DNA from: JAOUEA01 sp039933515
GTDB lineage: Bacteria > Actinomycetota > UBA4738 > HRBIN12
Reading direction: 5' to 3'
Length of the DNA: 55,477 nt
Assembly (NCBI GenBank): GCA_039933515.1
Contig: JBDTNY010000117.1
Location: 1-55,477 of the forward strand
Below the pieces are notes generated by a model. The model was not told where the DNA came from. It worked only from the letters and a program-made list of their open reading frames with translations, and searched no databases. This document shows positions 15,968-24,493 of this stretch, piece after piece. Numbering within the stretch: the first letter of the stretch is position 1; the number at the start of each line of letters is the position of its first letter. Both the position numbers and the translations under genes were made by a program.

Positions 15968-16585
15968 TCAGTCCGAAAGCACGCCTTCGAGCCGGAGGAG
16001 CTGCTCCTTTCGACCGAGGCCGCCGGCGTATCCGCCGAGCGCGCCACCGGTCCGCAGCACGCGGTGGCACGGCACGACGATCGGGATCGGGTTCGAGCCG
16101 AGGGCGTTGCCGACCGCCCGCGCGGCCTTCGGATGACCGATCCTCCCTGCCAGCTCGCCGTAGGTCGTGGTGCGGCCGAACGGGACTCGGGCGGTCGCCG
16201 CGAGCACCTCGCGGGCGATCCCGTGTATCAGCCGCCGATCCAGCTGCAGCTGGAACCGCGTGCGCTCGCCCGCGAAATACTCGTCGAGCTCGCGGCGAAC
16301 CTCGTCGACGGCGGCCGGGTGCTCGAGGATCCTCGGGGAGACCTCGCGGGCCAGGCGTGCCACGACCTCGTCGCGGTCCTCGTCCTCGAACGCCACGCAG
16401 GCCAGGCCGCGGGGCGTGACGGCGACGAACAGCTCGCCGATCGGTGAGTCGACAGGCGCGACCGCGACGTCGAGGAGGTGGCGGTCGGCAGCCGCGGCAG
16501 CCAAGCGGTCCGCGGCCTCGAGCGCGCGCCGGTCGGCCTCGGCCGCTGAGGTCAGGCGCTTCAGGTTCGGGTCGGTCGGGGTCAT
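15968..16585 (-). CDS. ogt: Methylated-DNA-protein-cysteine S-methyltransferase with N-terminal extension
   Basis: Suicide repair protein for O6-alkylguanine. The acceptor is Cys173 in IPIVVPCHRVL, followed by GGYAGGLGRK; the DNA-binding part has VPFGRTTTYGELA. The protein is 205 residues, about 35-40 longer than minimal Ogt, because of an Ala/Arg/Asp-rich helical N-terminus (roughly 1-42) before the usual SPIGELFVAV start. The ATG overlaps the stop of the sigma-factor gene (ATGA, 16582-16585), so the two are translationally coupled. The extension could contact the sigma factor; that is inference. Confidence 0.93.
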   Translation of the reverse strand: MTPTDPNLKRLTSAAEADRRALEAADRLAAAAADRHLLDVAVAPVDSPIGELFVAVTPRGLACVAFEDEDRDEVVARLAREVSPRILEHPAAVDEVRRELDEYFAGERTRFQLQLDRRLIHGIAREVLAATARVPFGRTTTYGELAGRIGHPKAARAVGNALGSNPIPIVVPCHRVLRTGGALGGYAGGLGRKEQLLRLEGVLSD

Positions 16586-17091
16586 GCGATCAGCTCCCGG
16601 AGTCGTTTCGTCCCTTGATAGACGTTGGCGCGGGCGGCCGCCTCGCTGCAGCCCATCAGCTCGGCGATCTCGTCGTAGGCGCGGTCCAGCACGTGTCGGT
16701 GAACGACGGCCACCCGTTGCCGCGGCGGCAGCGACCGCACCGCCGTCCAGAGCGGATCCCGCGTATCAGCCGGTTCCGGCGGCGCGGCGCCTGCGCGGTC
16801 CAGCGGCTCGGGCACCTCGTTGACCGGAAGCGCGTGCCGTCCGCGTGCCCGGTGATGGTCGATCGCCTTCCGAGAGGCGATCGTGAGCACCCAGCGGTCC
16901 AGCTTCGACCCATCCGTGAGTCGCGGGTACGCCCGCAGCGCCGACAGGAACGTTTCCTGGAAGCAGTCATCCGCGTCGCCCGGCCCGACCGCTACGGTCA
17001 GGAATCGGTAGACCGTGGCGCGGTTCGCCTCGAGGAAGACGCCGAACGGCGGCACAGCCGTTCGGCCCACACGCGGCCGCGCGGCCCTCAT
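16582..17091 (-). CDS. ECF-type RNA polymerase sigma factor
   Basis: 169 residues with sigma region 2 (ADDCFQETFLSALRAYPRL, DRWVLTIASRKAIDHHRAR) and region 4 (LPPRQRVAVVHRHVLDRAYDEIAELMG...ANVYQGTKRLRELI). Start chosen at ATG 17091, behind GGAGAGGG with 4 nt spacing; a longer frame to 17292 has no such site and overlaps purL. No anti-sigma gene adjoins it; the coupled downstream gene encodes Ogt instead. An alkylation-responsive role is plausible from this pairing, not shown. It lies 88 nt downstream of purL on the same strand. Confidence 0.92.
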   Translation of the reverse strand: MRAARPRVGRTAVPPFGVFLEANRATVYRFLTVAVGPGDADDCFQETFLSALRAYPRLTDGSKLDRWVLTIASRKAIDHHRARGRHALPVNEVPEPLDRAGAAPPEPADTRDPLWTAVRSLPPRQRVAVVHRHVLDRAYDEIAELMGCSEAAARANVYQGTKRLRELIA

Positions 17092-17179
17092 CGACCCTCT
17101 CCGCTCATCCACCGATGCAATCACACCCGAACAACGACCGAGCCACCAAATGCGTGAAACCCCCGTCCGCGATCGGCCC

Positions 17180-19396
17180 TCAGACGGGCTCGCCGAGGAG
17201 GCGCGGGATCGCGGTTTCGTACGCCTCGCGCAGCTCGTCGACGGTGGTGTCGAACAACCCGTCGAAGAGCACGCGAGGACCGCCGGTCTCACCGATCCTC
17301 GACAGCGGCACGCCGTGGTCCGAGGCGAGCGACATGAGCCGTTCCTCGTGCTCGGGCGCCACGCTCACGATCGCCCGCGAGGCGGATTCGCTGAAGAGCG
17401 CGACGTGCGCCGGCAGGTCGCCGGGCACCGTGACCGCGAACCCGTGCGCCCCTTCGATGGCCGACTCGGCCAGCGCGATCCCGATCCCTCCGTCGCCGCA
17501 ATCGTGCCCGCTCGCGAGCAAGGTCTCGGCGGCGGCCGCCTGCAGGAAGCGGAGCAGCGCGGCCTCCGCCTCGAGGTCCAGACGCGGCGGGTGGCCAGCC
17601 ACGACCCCCAGCACGGCCGCGGCGAATTCCGAGCCGCCGAGCTCGGCGAACGTCTCCCCCAGGAGGTAGACGGCGAGTCCCGGGCGAGGGAACCCGGTCG
17701 GCACTCGCAGCCGGTGGTCGTTCAGCAGCCCGATCATCCCGATCACCGGCGTGGGCCAGATCGCCGACCCCGACGACTCGTTGTAGAAGCTGACGTTGCC
17801 CCCGGTGACCGGTGTCTCGAACGCGAGACAGGCGTCGCGCATCCCTCGGATCGACTCGGAGAACTGCCACATCACGAGCGGCCGCTCGGGGTTGCCGAAG
17901 TTGAGGCAGTTCGTGATCGCAAGCGGGGTGGCGCCGGTCACCGCGACGTTGCGGGCGGCCTCGGCCACTGCGTGCGCCGCCCCCAGATAGGGATCGAGCG
18001 CCCCGTAGCGGCCCTTCCCGTCGCTCGAGATGGCGATCCCCTTCAGCGAGTCGGGCACGCGGACGAGGGCGGCGTCGCTCCCGGCGCCGGCGACCGTCTG
18101 GCCCTGGACGATCGAGTCGTACTGCTCGAAGACCCAGCGTTTGCTCGCGACGTTCGGCGAGGTCAGCACCGAGAAGAAGGCCTCCCGGACGTCCTTGTCG
18201 AAGGACAGGAGCGCGGGGTCGTTCGAGGCGCTGCTCATCGCCGTGGCGTCGGGTGGGGCCATCGGCCGGTCGTACTCAGGCCCCTCATCGACGAGCGACC
18301 GGGCCGGCACCTCCGCAACCGTTTCGCCGCCGAGAGTGACGCTCAGTCCGCCGCCCTCGACGAGCTCGGCGATCACCGCGGTCGTCAGGCCCCAGCGCGC
18401 GCATACCTTCTCCACGTCGGAAAGTCGCGAGGGATGCACGATCGCGAGCATGCGTTCCTGGGATTCACTCGTGAGGATCTCGAAGGCCGCCATGCCGGCC
18501 TCGCGGAGCGGCACCGCGTCAAGGTCCAGGCGGGCGCCCATCCCGGCGCGCGCCGCCGACTCGCTCACGGCACAGGTGATCCCGGCGCCGCCCAGGTCCT
18601 GCAGGCCCTCCAATAACCCTCGGTCGATCAACTCGAGCGAGGCTTCGATCAGGAGCTTCTCGGCGAACGGGTCCCCGATCTGCACCGCGGGGCGGGACTC
18701 CTCAGACGACGCGTCGAGTGTGGCGCTCGCGAGCACGCTCACACCCCCGATACCGTCTCGTCCCGTCGCCGCGCCGTACAGCACCATCAGGGAGCCCGAG
18801 TTCGCGGTGAGCGACTGTGAGGTCGCGAGCTTGTCGGCGCGCGCGATCCCCACACACATCACGTCGACGGTCGGGTTCTGGCTGTGGGGCTCGGCGAAGT
18901 GGATCTCGCCGCCCACGGTCGGCACGCCGATGCAGTTGCCGTAGCCGCCGATGCCCGCGACCACGCCCTCGAAGAGCCATCGGTTCCGTTCATCGGTGAG
19001 GGGTCCGAACATCAGCGGGTCCAGGAGCGCCACCGGCCGGGCGCCCATCGAGATGATGTCCCGCACGATGCCACCCACGCCGGTCGCGGCACCCTGGTAG
19101 GGCTCGATCGCGCTGGGGTGCGAGTGCGATTCCATCTTGAAGACCGCGGCCATGCCGTCCCCGATGTCGACGGCGCCGGCGTCTTGTCCCGGGCCCACGA
19201 GCACGGCCGGGCCATCGGTCGGCAGGGTCTTCAGGTGGATCTTCGAGGACTTGTAGGAGCAATGCTCGGACCACATCGCGCCGTACATCGCGAGCTCGGC
19301 CGGACGAGGGTCGCGTCCCAGCGTGTCGACGATGCGGTCGTACTCGTCGTCCTGCAGGCCGAGCCGCCGGTACAGGGGTTGCTCGGAAACCGTCAT
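17180..19396 (-). CDS. purL: Phosphoribosylformylglycinamidine synthase subunit II
   Basis: The small-type PurL (738 residues), which works in a complex with PurS and PurQ to turn FGAR into FGAM with ATP and glutamine-derived ammonia. Signature blocks include YGAMWSEHCSYKSS near residue 40, KMESHSHPSAIEPYQGAATGVGG, and SGHDCGDGGIGIALAESA in the second half. The ATG at 19396 overlaps the purQ stop by 4 bp. It is the last pur gene of the large cluster; the sigma factor follows after 88 nt. Confidence 0.97.
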   Translation of the reverse strand: MTVSEQPLYRRLGLQDDEYDRIVDTLGRDPRPAELAMYGAMWSEHCSYKSSKIHLKTLPTDGPAVLVGPGQDAGAVDIGDGMAAVFKMESHSHPSAIEPYQGAATGVGGIVRDIISMGARPVALLDPLMFGPLTDERNRWLFEGVVAGIGGYGNCIGVPTVGGEIHFAEPHSQNPTVDVMCVGIARADKLATSQSLTANSGSLMVLYGAATGRDGIGGVSVLASATLDASSEESRPAVQIGDPFAEKLLIEASLELIDRGLLEGLQDLGGAGITCAVSESAARAGMGARLDLDAVPLREAGMAAFEILTSESQERMLAIVHPSRLSDVEKVCARWGLTTAVIAELVEGGGLSVTLGGETVAEVPARSLVDEGPEYDRPMAPPDATAMSSASNDPALLSFDKDVREAFFSVLTSPNVASKRWVFEQYDSIVQGQTVAGAGSDAALVRVPDSLKGIAISSDGKGRYGALDPYLGAAHAVAEAARNVAVTGATPLAITNCLNFGNPERPLVMWQFSESIRGMRDACLAFETPVTGGNVSFYNESSGSAIWPTPVIGMIGLLNDHRLRVPTGFPRPGLAVYLLGETFAELGGSEFAAAVLGVVAGHPPRLDLEAEAALLRFLQAAAAETLLASGHDCGDGGIGIALAESAIEGAHGFAVTVPGDLPAHVALFSESASRAIVSVAPEHEERLMSLASDHGVPLSRIGETGGPRVLFDGLFDTTVDELREAYETAIPRLLGEPV

Positions 19397-20109
19397 GCAC
19401 CCGCCCCCGCCATCGCGGCGGCCAGGAGCGAGGCGAACAATGGCTGCCCGCCGGTGGGACCCACGTCGGGATCGACGGCGTGCTCGGGATGCGGCATCAG
19501 CCCCACCACGTTCCCGCGGGCGTTGCGGATGCCCGCGATGTGGTCGATCGATCCGTTCGGGTTCTCCGCGTCATCGGTCACGCCGTCGCCCGATGCGTAC
19601 CGGAACACCACGAGCCCCTCGTCATCGATCCGGCGAAGCTCGTCTTCGCGCGCCACGAACTGCCCCTCGCCGTGCTTGACGGGGATCTCGACCGTCTCAC
19701 CGGTCATGAGCTCGGAGGTGACCACGCTCTGCGACGTCTCGACCCGCAGGAACACGTCGCGACAGATGAAGCGCAACGACCGGTTCCGGATCAGCGCCCC
19801 GGGCAGGAGCCCCGACTCGCAGAGGATCTGGAAGCCGTTGCAGATGCCGAGCACGGGGCCGCCGCGCTCGGCGAAAGCCCGCACCTCGTCCATCACCGCG
19901 GCGAACCGGGCGATCGCGCCGCACCGCAGGTAGTCGCCATAGCTGAACCCCCCGGGAAGCACCACCGCGTCCACGCCGCGCAGGTCGTGGTCGGCGTGCC
20001 AGAGCGCAACGGCGACCCCGCCCATATAGGTCACCGCGCGCTGAGCGTCGCGGTCGTCGAGGGAACCGGGGAACGTGATCACACCGATCCGGGGGGCGCC
20101 GTCGCTCAC
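19393..20109 (-). CDS. purQ: Phosphoribosylformylglycinamidine synthase subunit I (glutaminase)
   Basis: 238-residue class I glutamine amidotransferase. The nucleophile is the Cys of GPVLGICNGFQIL; the partner His/Glu are in GLMPHPEHAVD; the N-terminus IGVITFPGSLDDRDAQRA and LPGGFSYGDYLRCGA are typical. The start is set at GTG 20109, which has GGAGGAGG 7 nt upstream; an in-frame GTG at 20115 overlaps the purS stop and has almost no spacing. It hydrolyses glutamine and passes ammonia to PurL. Overlaps at both ends indicate coupled translation. Confidence 0.96.
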   Translation of the reverse strand: MSDGAPRIGVITFPGSLDDRDAQRAVTYMGGVAVALWHADHDLRGVDAVVLPGGFSYGDYLRCGAIARFAAVMDEVRAFAERGGPVLGICNGFQILCESGLLPGALIRNRSLRFICRDVFLRVETSQSVVTSELMTGETVEIPVKHGEGQFVAREDELRRIDDEGLVVFRYASGDGVTDDAENPNGSIDHIAGIRNARGNVVGLMPHPEHAVDPDVGPTGGQPLFASLLAAAMAGAGA

Positions 20110-20111
20110 GC

Positions 20112-20366
20112 TCACGCCTCCTCCGCCTCGAGGATCCGGTACTCCTCGATCACGGGATTCGACAGGAGCCGGCCGGCCATCTCCTCGACCTGGGCGCGCG
20201 CTGTGGCCTCGTCGGCGGCCTCCACGTCGAGCGCGATGTGTTTGCCGACACGGAGCCCCGACACGTTCGTCCACCCGAGGGTGGGCAGCGCCGAGGCGAC
20301 CGCCTTGCCCTGCGGGTCCGAAAGTCCCGGCTTCAGCGACACCAGGACTTCGAAGCTGAACCTCAT
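20112..20366 (-). CDS. purS: Phosphoribosylformylglycinamidine synthase subunit PurS
   Basis: 84 residues, matching the family in length. The opening FEVLVSLKPGLSDPQGKAV and the VSGLRVGKHIALDVEA strand are typical; the C-terminal residues NPVIEEYRILEAEE are the conserved end. PurS bridges PurQ and PurL in the FGAM synthase complex. The ATG at 20366 overlaps the purC stop (ATGA). Confidence 0.96.
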   Translation of the reverse strand: MRFSFEVLVSLKPGLSDPQGKAVASALPTLGWTNVSGLRVGKHIALDVEAADEATARAQVEEMAGRLLSNPVIEEYRILEAEEA

Positions 20367-21316
20367 CCGTGCTCCTTCCGCAGGCGATCCAGGTTGATCG
20401 CACAGGTCTCCCAGTCCTTCTCATCGAGCGCGCCCATACGCTGCAGGTACCAGTCCCACTGCTCGCCGGTGACGCGCTCGTACGCCTCGCGGTACTTCAG
20501 CGCGGTGCGCGCGATCACCTCGGCGGGCAACTCAGGTGGCGGTGGCTCGTGGTCCCAGCCGGTCATGTCGAGCCAGTCCCGCACGAACTGCTTGTCGAAG
20601 CTCGCCTGCGCACCGCCAGGCGCGTACGCATCTGCGGGCCAGAACCGACTCGAGTCGGGCGTCCCCACCTCGTCGATCAAGATCAGCTCGCCGTCGCAGA
20701 ACCCGAACTCGAACTTCGTGTCGGCGACGATCACGCCCTGTTCCAGCGCGACCGACGCGATCCGCTCGTAGATCGAGAGCGTGAGCTCCTTCAGCTTCTC
20801 GGCGAGCCCGCGCCCGATCAGGTCGGCGGTCTCGTCCAGCGTGACCGGCGTGTCGTGGCCCTCAGCGGCCTTCGTCGTGGGCGTGAAGATCGGCTCGGGC
20901 AGCCGGCTCGACTCCACGAGCCCCGCGGGGAGCCCGACCCCGCAGACCGAGCCGCGCTCCTGGTATTCCCGCCAGCCGGAGCCACTTAGGTACCCGCGCG
21001 CCACGCATTCGATCGGCACGACCTCGGCGCGCTTGACCAGCGTGGCCCGCCCCGACAGGAAGGTCTCCTCCCCGAACGGCGAGGGGAACTCCCAGCGGTT
21101 CGCGGTAAGCAGGTGGTTGGCGACCAAGTCCTTGGTCCGCTCGAACCAGAAGAGCGAGAAGGCCGTGAGGACGCGGCCCTTATCGGGGATCGGGTCCGGC
21201 AGGATCACGTCGAAGGCGCTCAGGCGGTCGGACGCCACCAGCAGCAGGGCGTCAGGCCCTGCCTCGTAGATGTCACGGACCTTGCCCTGGGCGTGCAATC
21301 CGCCGGTGGCGCTCAC
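20363..21316 (-). CDS. purC: Phosphoribosylaminoimidazole-succinocarboxamide synthase
   Basis: SAICAR synthetase, joining CAIR and aspartate with ATP. 317 residues from GTG 21316, which lies 7 nt past the GAGGGGG in the end of purB. Blocks: GKVRDIYEAGPDALLLVASDR, ANRWEFPSPF, VVPIECVARGYLSGSGW, and IVADTKFEFGF with LILIDEVGTPDSSRFW. The frame is open further upstream but that part lies within purB. It is slightly longer than the short bacterial type, like the eukaryote/actinobacterial-style enzyme. Confidence 0.96.
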   Translation of the reverse strand: MSATGGLHAQGKVRDIYEAGPDALLLVASDRLSAFDVILPDPIPDKGRVLTAFSLFWFERTKDLVANHLLTANRWEFPSPFGEETFLSGRATLVKRAEVVPIECVARGYLSGSGWREYQERGSVCGVGLPAGLVESSRLPEPIFTPTTKAAEGHDTPVTLDETADLIGRGLAEKLKELTLSIYERIASVALEQGVIVADTKFEFGFCDGELILIDEVGTPDSSRFWPADAYAPGGAQASFDKQFVRDWLDMTGWDHEPPPPELPAEVIARTALKYREAYERVTGEQWDWYLQRMGALDEKDWETCAINLDRLRKEHG

Positions 21317-21320
21317 GCAG

Positions 21321-22631
21321 TCAGGCCCCCTCGACGGGGAGTTTCTCGAGCTTGTCGAACACGCCCCCGAGGTTCCGCAGGAACCGGCGCGGGTCGAACA
21401 GCTCCGCCAGCGTGGCGTCGTCGATGCCCGCTCGCACCTCGGGGTCGGCCTCGATCGTCTCCCGGAAGCTCGCGTCCTCGTCCCAGGCCGCCGCCGCGGC
21501 GCGCTGCACGATCCGGTACGCGTCGTCGCGCGGCATCCCGGTGTCGACGAGCGCGAGCAGGACCGACTGGCTGAACGCGATCCCCCCGCGCGACCAGACG
21601 TGGGCCTCCATCTGCTGGGTGAACACGACGAGCCCATCGAGCACCCAGGTAACGTCGCCCAGCATGAAGGCGAGCAGTCCCGTGGCGTCTGGGAAGATCA
21701 TCCGCTCGGCCGAGGAATGCGAGATGTCGCGCTCGTGCCACAGCGCCACGTTCTCGAACGCCGCCTGCGCGTTGCCGCGGATCACTCTGGCGAGTCCGCT
21801 CACGCGCTCGCACACGATCGGGTTCCGCTTGTGAGGCATGGCGCTCGAGCCCTTCTGACCCGGAGCGAAGGGCTCCTGGACCTCGCGGACCTCGGTCCGT
21901 GCGAGATGCCTGACCTCGGTGGCGATCTTGTCGAGCGTGGAACCGACGATGGCGAGCGTCGCCATGTACTCGGCATGCCGGTCACGCTGGATCACCTGAG
22001 TGCTCGCCTCGGCGGGCCGCAGTCCGAGCCGCGTGCACACGAGCTCCTCCACCCGCGGATCGAGCTGGGCGTACGTGCCCACCACGCCGCTGATCGCGCC
22101 GACGCTGACGGTCTCTCGCGCGCGCCGCATGCGCTCCCGGTCGCGGTCGAGCTCGAACGCCCACACCGCAAGCTTGTGTCCGAAGGAGATCGGTTCCGCG
22201 TGGATCCCGTGCGAGCGGCCCATCATCACCGTGTCGCGGTGTGCGAGCGCCCGGCGCTTCACGACCGCGAGGAGCGACTCGAGCCGGGCGAGCAGGAGGT
22301 CGGCCGCCGCGCGCAGCTGCAGCGCGAACGCGGTGTCGAGCACGTCGCTCGAGGTCATCCCGAAGTGGATCCATCGGCCTTCGGGACCGATCGAAGCCGC
22401 CACGACGTCGACGAACGCCGCGATGTCATGGCGCGTGACCTGCTCGCGCTCGAGCACCGCCTCGACGGTGAACGACGCCCGTTCGCGGCACGCCGCGGCG
22501 TCGGCGGGCGGGATCTTCCCGAGCTCGGCCCAGGCCTCGACCGCGAGCAGCTCGATCTCGAGCCAGTGCCCCAGCCGCTCCTCTTCGGACCAGACGGCCG
22601 AGAGCTCGGGTACGTCGTACCGCGGGATCAC
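21321..22631 (-). CDS. purB: Adenylosuccinate lyase
   Basis: 436 residues. It acts twice, cleaving SAICAR to AICAR and adenylosuccinate to AMP. The flexible signature loop reads GSSAMPHKRNP; other blocks are WIHFGMTSSDVLDTA and MMGRSHGIHAEP. The start is GTG 22631, overlapping the purE stop (GTGA). Its position between purE and purC is consistent with a pathway operon. Confidence 0.97.
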   Translation of the reverse strand: MIPRYDVPELSAVWSEEERLGHWLEIELLAVEAWAELGKIPPADAAACRERASFTVEAVLEREQVTRHDIAAFVDVVAASIGPEGRWIHFGMTSSDVLDTAFALQLRAAADLLLARLESLLAVVKRRALAHRDTVMMGRSHGIHAEPISFGHKLAVWAFELDRDRERMRRARETVSVGAISGVVGTYAQLDPRVEELVCTRLGLRPAEASTQVIQRDRHAEYMATLAIVGSTLDKIATEVRHLARTEVREVQEPFAPGQKGSSAMPHKRNPIVCERVSGLARVIRGNAQAAFENVALWHERDISHSSAERMIFPDATGLLAFMLGDVTWVLDGLVVFTQQMEAHVWSRGGIAFSQSVLLALVDTGMPRDDAYRIVQRAAAAAWDEDASFRETIEADPEVRAGIDDATLAELFDPRRFLRNLGGVFDKLEKLPVEGA

Positions 22632-23104
22632 AGTTTGAGGCCCTCCGCCAGGTCGTCTTTGAACTTCCAGAGCGCCTGCTGCACCTCGGGGTCGCCCACG
22701 CCCACGATCTGGGCCGCGAGCACCGCCGCGTTGACGGCGGCGTCGACGCCGACGGTGGCCACCGGCACGCCCGTCGGCATCTGCGCGGTGATCGCGAGGG
22801 CCTCGTTCCCGGCCATCTGTGGGGAGCTCGCGATCGGCACACCGATCACCGGGATGATCGTGCGCGCCGCGACGGCGGCCGCGAGGTGCCCCGAGATCCC
22901 GGTCGAGCAGATGATGGCCTTCAGGCCGCGCTCGAAGGCGGTGCGTGCGTACTCGTCGACGAGGTCGGGATTCCGTGACGACGACATGATCCGGATCTCG
23001 TGGCCGATGCCGAACTTCTCGATGATCAGGCCTGCCTGGCGCATGATCCCCAGCTCCGACGGCGAGGCGGCGAGTACCCCCACCCGTGGCGTCTCCTCAG
23101 TCAT
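22628..23104 (-). CDS. purE: PurE-family protein with altered signature motifs
   Basis: 158 residues, placed between purD and purB where purE is expected. The overall pattern fits N5-CAIR mutase (PIIPVIGVPI-like strand TIIPVIGVPI, QMPTGVPVATVGVD, NAAVLAAQI), but three normally strict motifs differ: the N-terminal GSxSD loop is ASPSE, the SAHRTP loop is SSSRNP (so the catalytic His equivalent to E. coli His45 is Ser), and AGAGGAAHLPG is CSTGISGHLAA, with one His kept. No purK lies in the window. It may be a distinct PurE class or a PurE-like enzyme with other chemistry. The operon position supports a purine role. Stop overlaps purB start by 4 bp. Confidence 0.85.
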   Translation of the reverse strand: MTEETPRVGVLAASPSELGIMRQAGLIIEKFGIGHEIRIMSSSRNPDLVDEYARTAFERGLKAIICSTGISGHLAAAVAARTIIPVIGVPIASSPQMAGNEALAITAQMPTGVPVATVGVDAAVNAAVLAAQIVGVGDPEVQQALWKFKDDLAEGLKL

Positions 23105-24376
23105 CTACACCCCCTCCGCGGCACGGGCCGCGATATCGGTCCGATGGGTCGCGCCCTCGAAGCGGATCTGCGATACCGCATCGTAGGCGTGCGCCCGCGC
23201 CTCGCCGATCGTGGCGCCGATCCCCGTGACGCTGAGCACCCGGCCGCCGGACGTGACCACTCTACCGTCCGCCTCCGAGGTGCCCGCGTGGAACACGACC
23301 GCGCCGTCGACCTCGTCCGCGGCATCGAGGCCGTCGACCGGCACGCCGGTCTCGTAGGGCCCCGGGTAGCCGCCCGATGCGAGGATCACGGTCACGGCGG
23401 CGTCGGGCGTCCAGTCGACCTTCGCGTCGGCGAGCCCGCCGGTGGAGGCCGCGAGTAGCAGCTCGGCGAGATCGGAGCGGAGCCGGGGGATCACGACCTC
23501 GGTTTCGGGGTCGCCGAACCGGCAGTTGTACTCGAGGACCTTCGGGCCCTCGGCGGTGAGCATCAGCCCGGTATAGAGGAGCCCCCGGTACGCCACGCCG
23601 TCGGCGGCCATCGTCTCCACGGTGCGACGGCAGAGGTGCCAGATCTCCCGCTCAGTGGCCTCGTCGACCCACGGGAGGGGCGAGTAGGCGCCCATCCCGC
23701 CGGTGTTCGGTCCCACATCCCCGTCGCCGATGCGCTTGAAGTCCTGCCCGAGCACGAGCGGCACGACGGTCTCGCCGTCGGAGAGCGCGAAGGCGCTGAC
23801 CTCCGGGCCCTCGAGGACCTCCTCGACCACGACGGTCGCGCCGGCCGCGCCGAAGGCGCCTCCCTGGAGGCAGTCGCGGAGCGCCGCCACCGCCGTCTCT
23901 CGGTCGGTCGCCACCGTCACGCCCTTGCCCGCGGCGAGCCCGTCGGCCTTCACGACGGCCCTGCCGCCGAGGGAGTCGACGAACGCGATCGCCTCGTCGA
24001 GGTTCGCGAACGTTCCGCTCGCGGCCGTGGGGATCCCCCCACGCGCCATCACCTCCTTGGCGAACGCCTTGGAGCCCTCGAGGCGGGCGGCGGCGGCGTC
24101 GGGGCCGAAGGCCGCGACGCCGCGGTCACGCAGGGCGTCGGCCAGGCCCGCCACGAGGGGTGCCTCGGGGCCGATCACGACGAGATCGGGCGCGAGGTGG
24201 TCGGTGAGCGCAACGAGGCCGGCGATGTCGTCTGGCTTGACGCCGTGACAGGTGGCGAGCCGCGCGATCCCGGCGTTGCCGGGGGCGGCGTGCAACTCGG
24301 TGACGCCGGGGCTCCGGGCGAGGCCCCAGGCGAGGGCGTGCTCGCGGCCTCCGCCCCCGACGACGAGCGCTCTCAT
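23105..24376 (-). CDS. purD: Phosphoribosylamine-glycine ligase
   Basis: GAR synthetase, joining phosphoribosylamine and glycine with ATP. 423 residues from ATG 24376, opening MRALVVGGGGREHALAW; a longer frame to 24472 adds only low-quality sequence. ATP-grasp landmarks: GPEAPLVAGLADALR, VKADGLAAGKGVTVA, GGMGAYSPLPW and EYNCRFGDPETEVVIPRL. The stop (TAG 23105-23107) directly abuts the purE start. A TACACT box about 50 nt upstream (minus strand) is a promoter candidate, so purD may head the purDEBCSQL operon. Confidence 0.97.
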   Translation of the reverse strand: MRALVVGGGGREHALAWGLARSPGVTELHAAPGNAGIARLATCHGVKPDDIAGLVALTDHLAPDLVVIGPEAPLVAGLADALRDRGVAAFGPDAAAARLEGSKAFAKEVMARGGIPTAASGTFANLDEAIAFVDSLGGRAVVKADGLAAGKGVTVATDRETAVAALRDCLQGGAFGAAGATVVVEEVLEGPEVSAFALSDGETVVPLVLGQDFKRIGDGDVGPNTGGMGAYSPLPWVDEATEREIWHLCRRTVETMAADGVAYRGLLYTGLMLTAEGPKVLEYNCRFGDPETEVVIPRLRSDLAELLLAASTGGLADAKVDWTPDAAVTVILASGGYPGPYETGVPVDGLDAADEVDGAVVFHAGTSEADGRVVTSGGRVLSVTGIGATIGEARAHAYDAVSQIRFEGATHRTDIAARAAEGV

Positions 24377-24435
24377 CGGGTGGTCCCGACGAGAGCGCGG
24401 CCGTCCTTCACGGGCGAAGTGTATCGGGCAGCGAT

Positions 24436-24462
24436 GGGGCCCCGGCCGCAGGCCGGGGCCCC
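24436..24462 (-). terminator. Perfect 12-bp hairpin after the M43-type protease gene
   Basis: The arms ggggccccggcc and ggccggggcccc pair perfectly around loop gca. It lies 31 nt past the protease stop on the minus strand and ~60 nt before purD, so it probably insulates purD from the protease gene. There is no T tract. Confidence 0.6.
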
Positions 24463-24493
24463 CAGGTGTCACGCTCGCGACGCTCCGGTCAAC

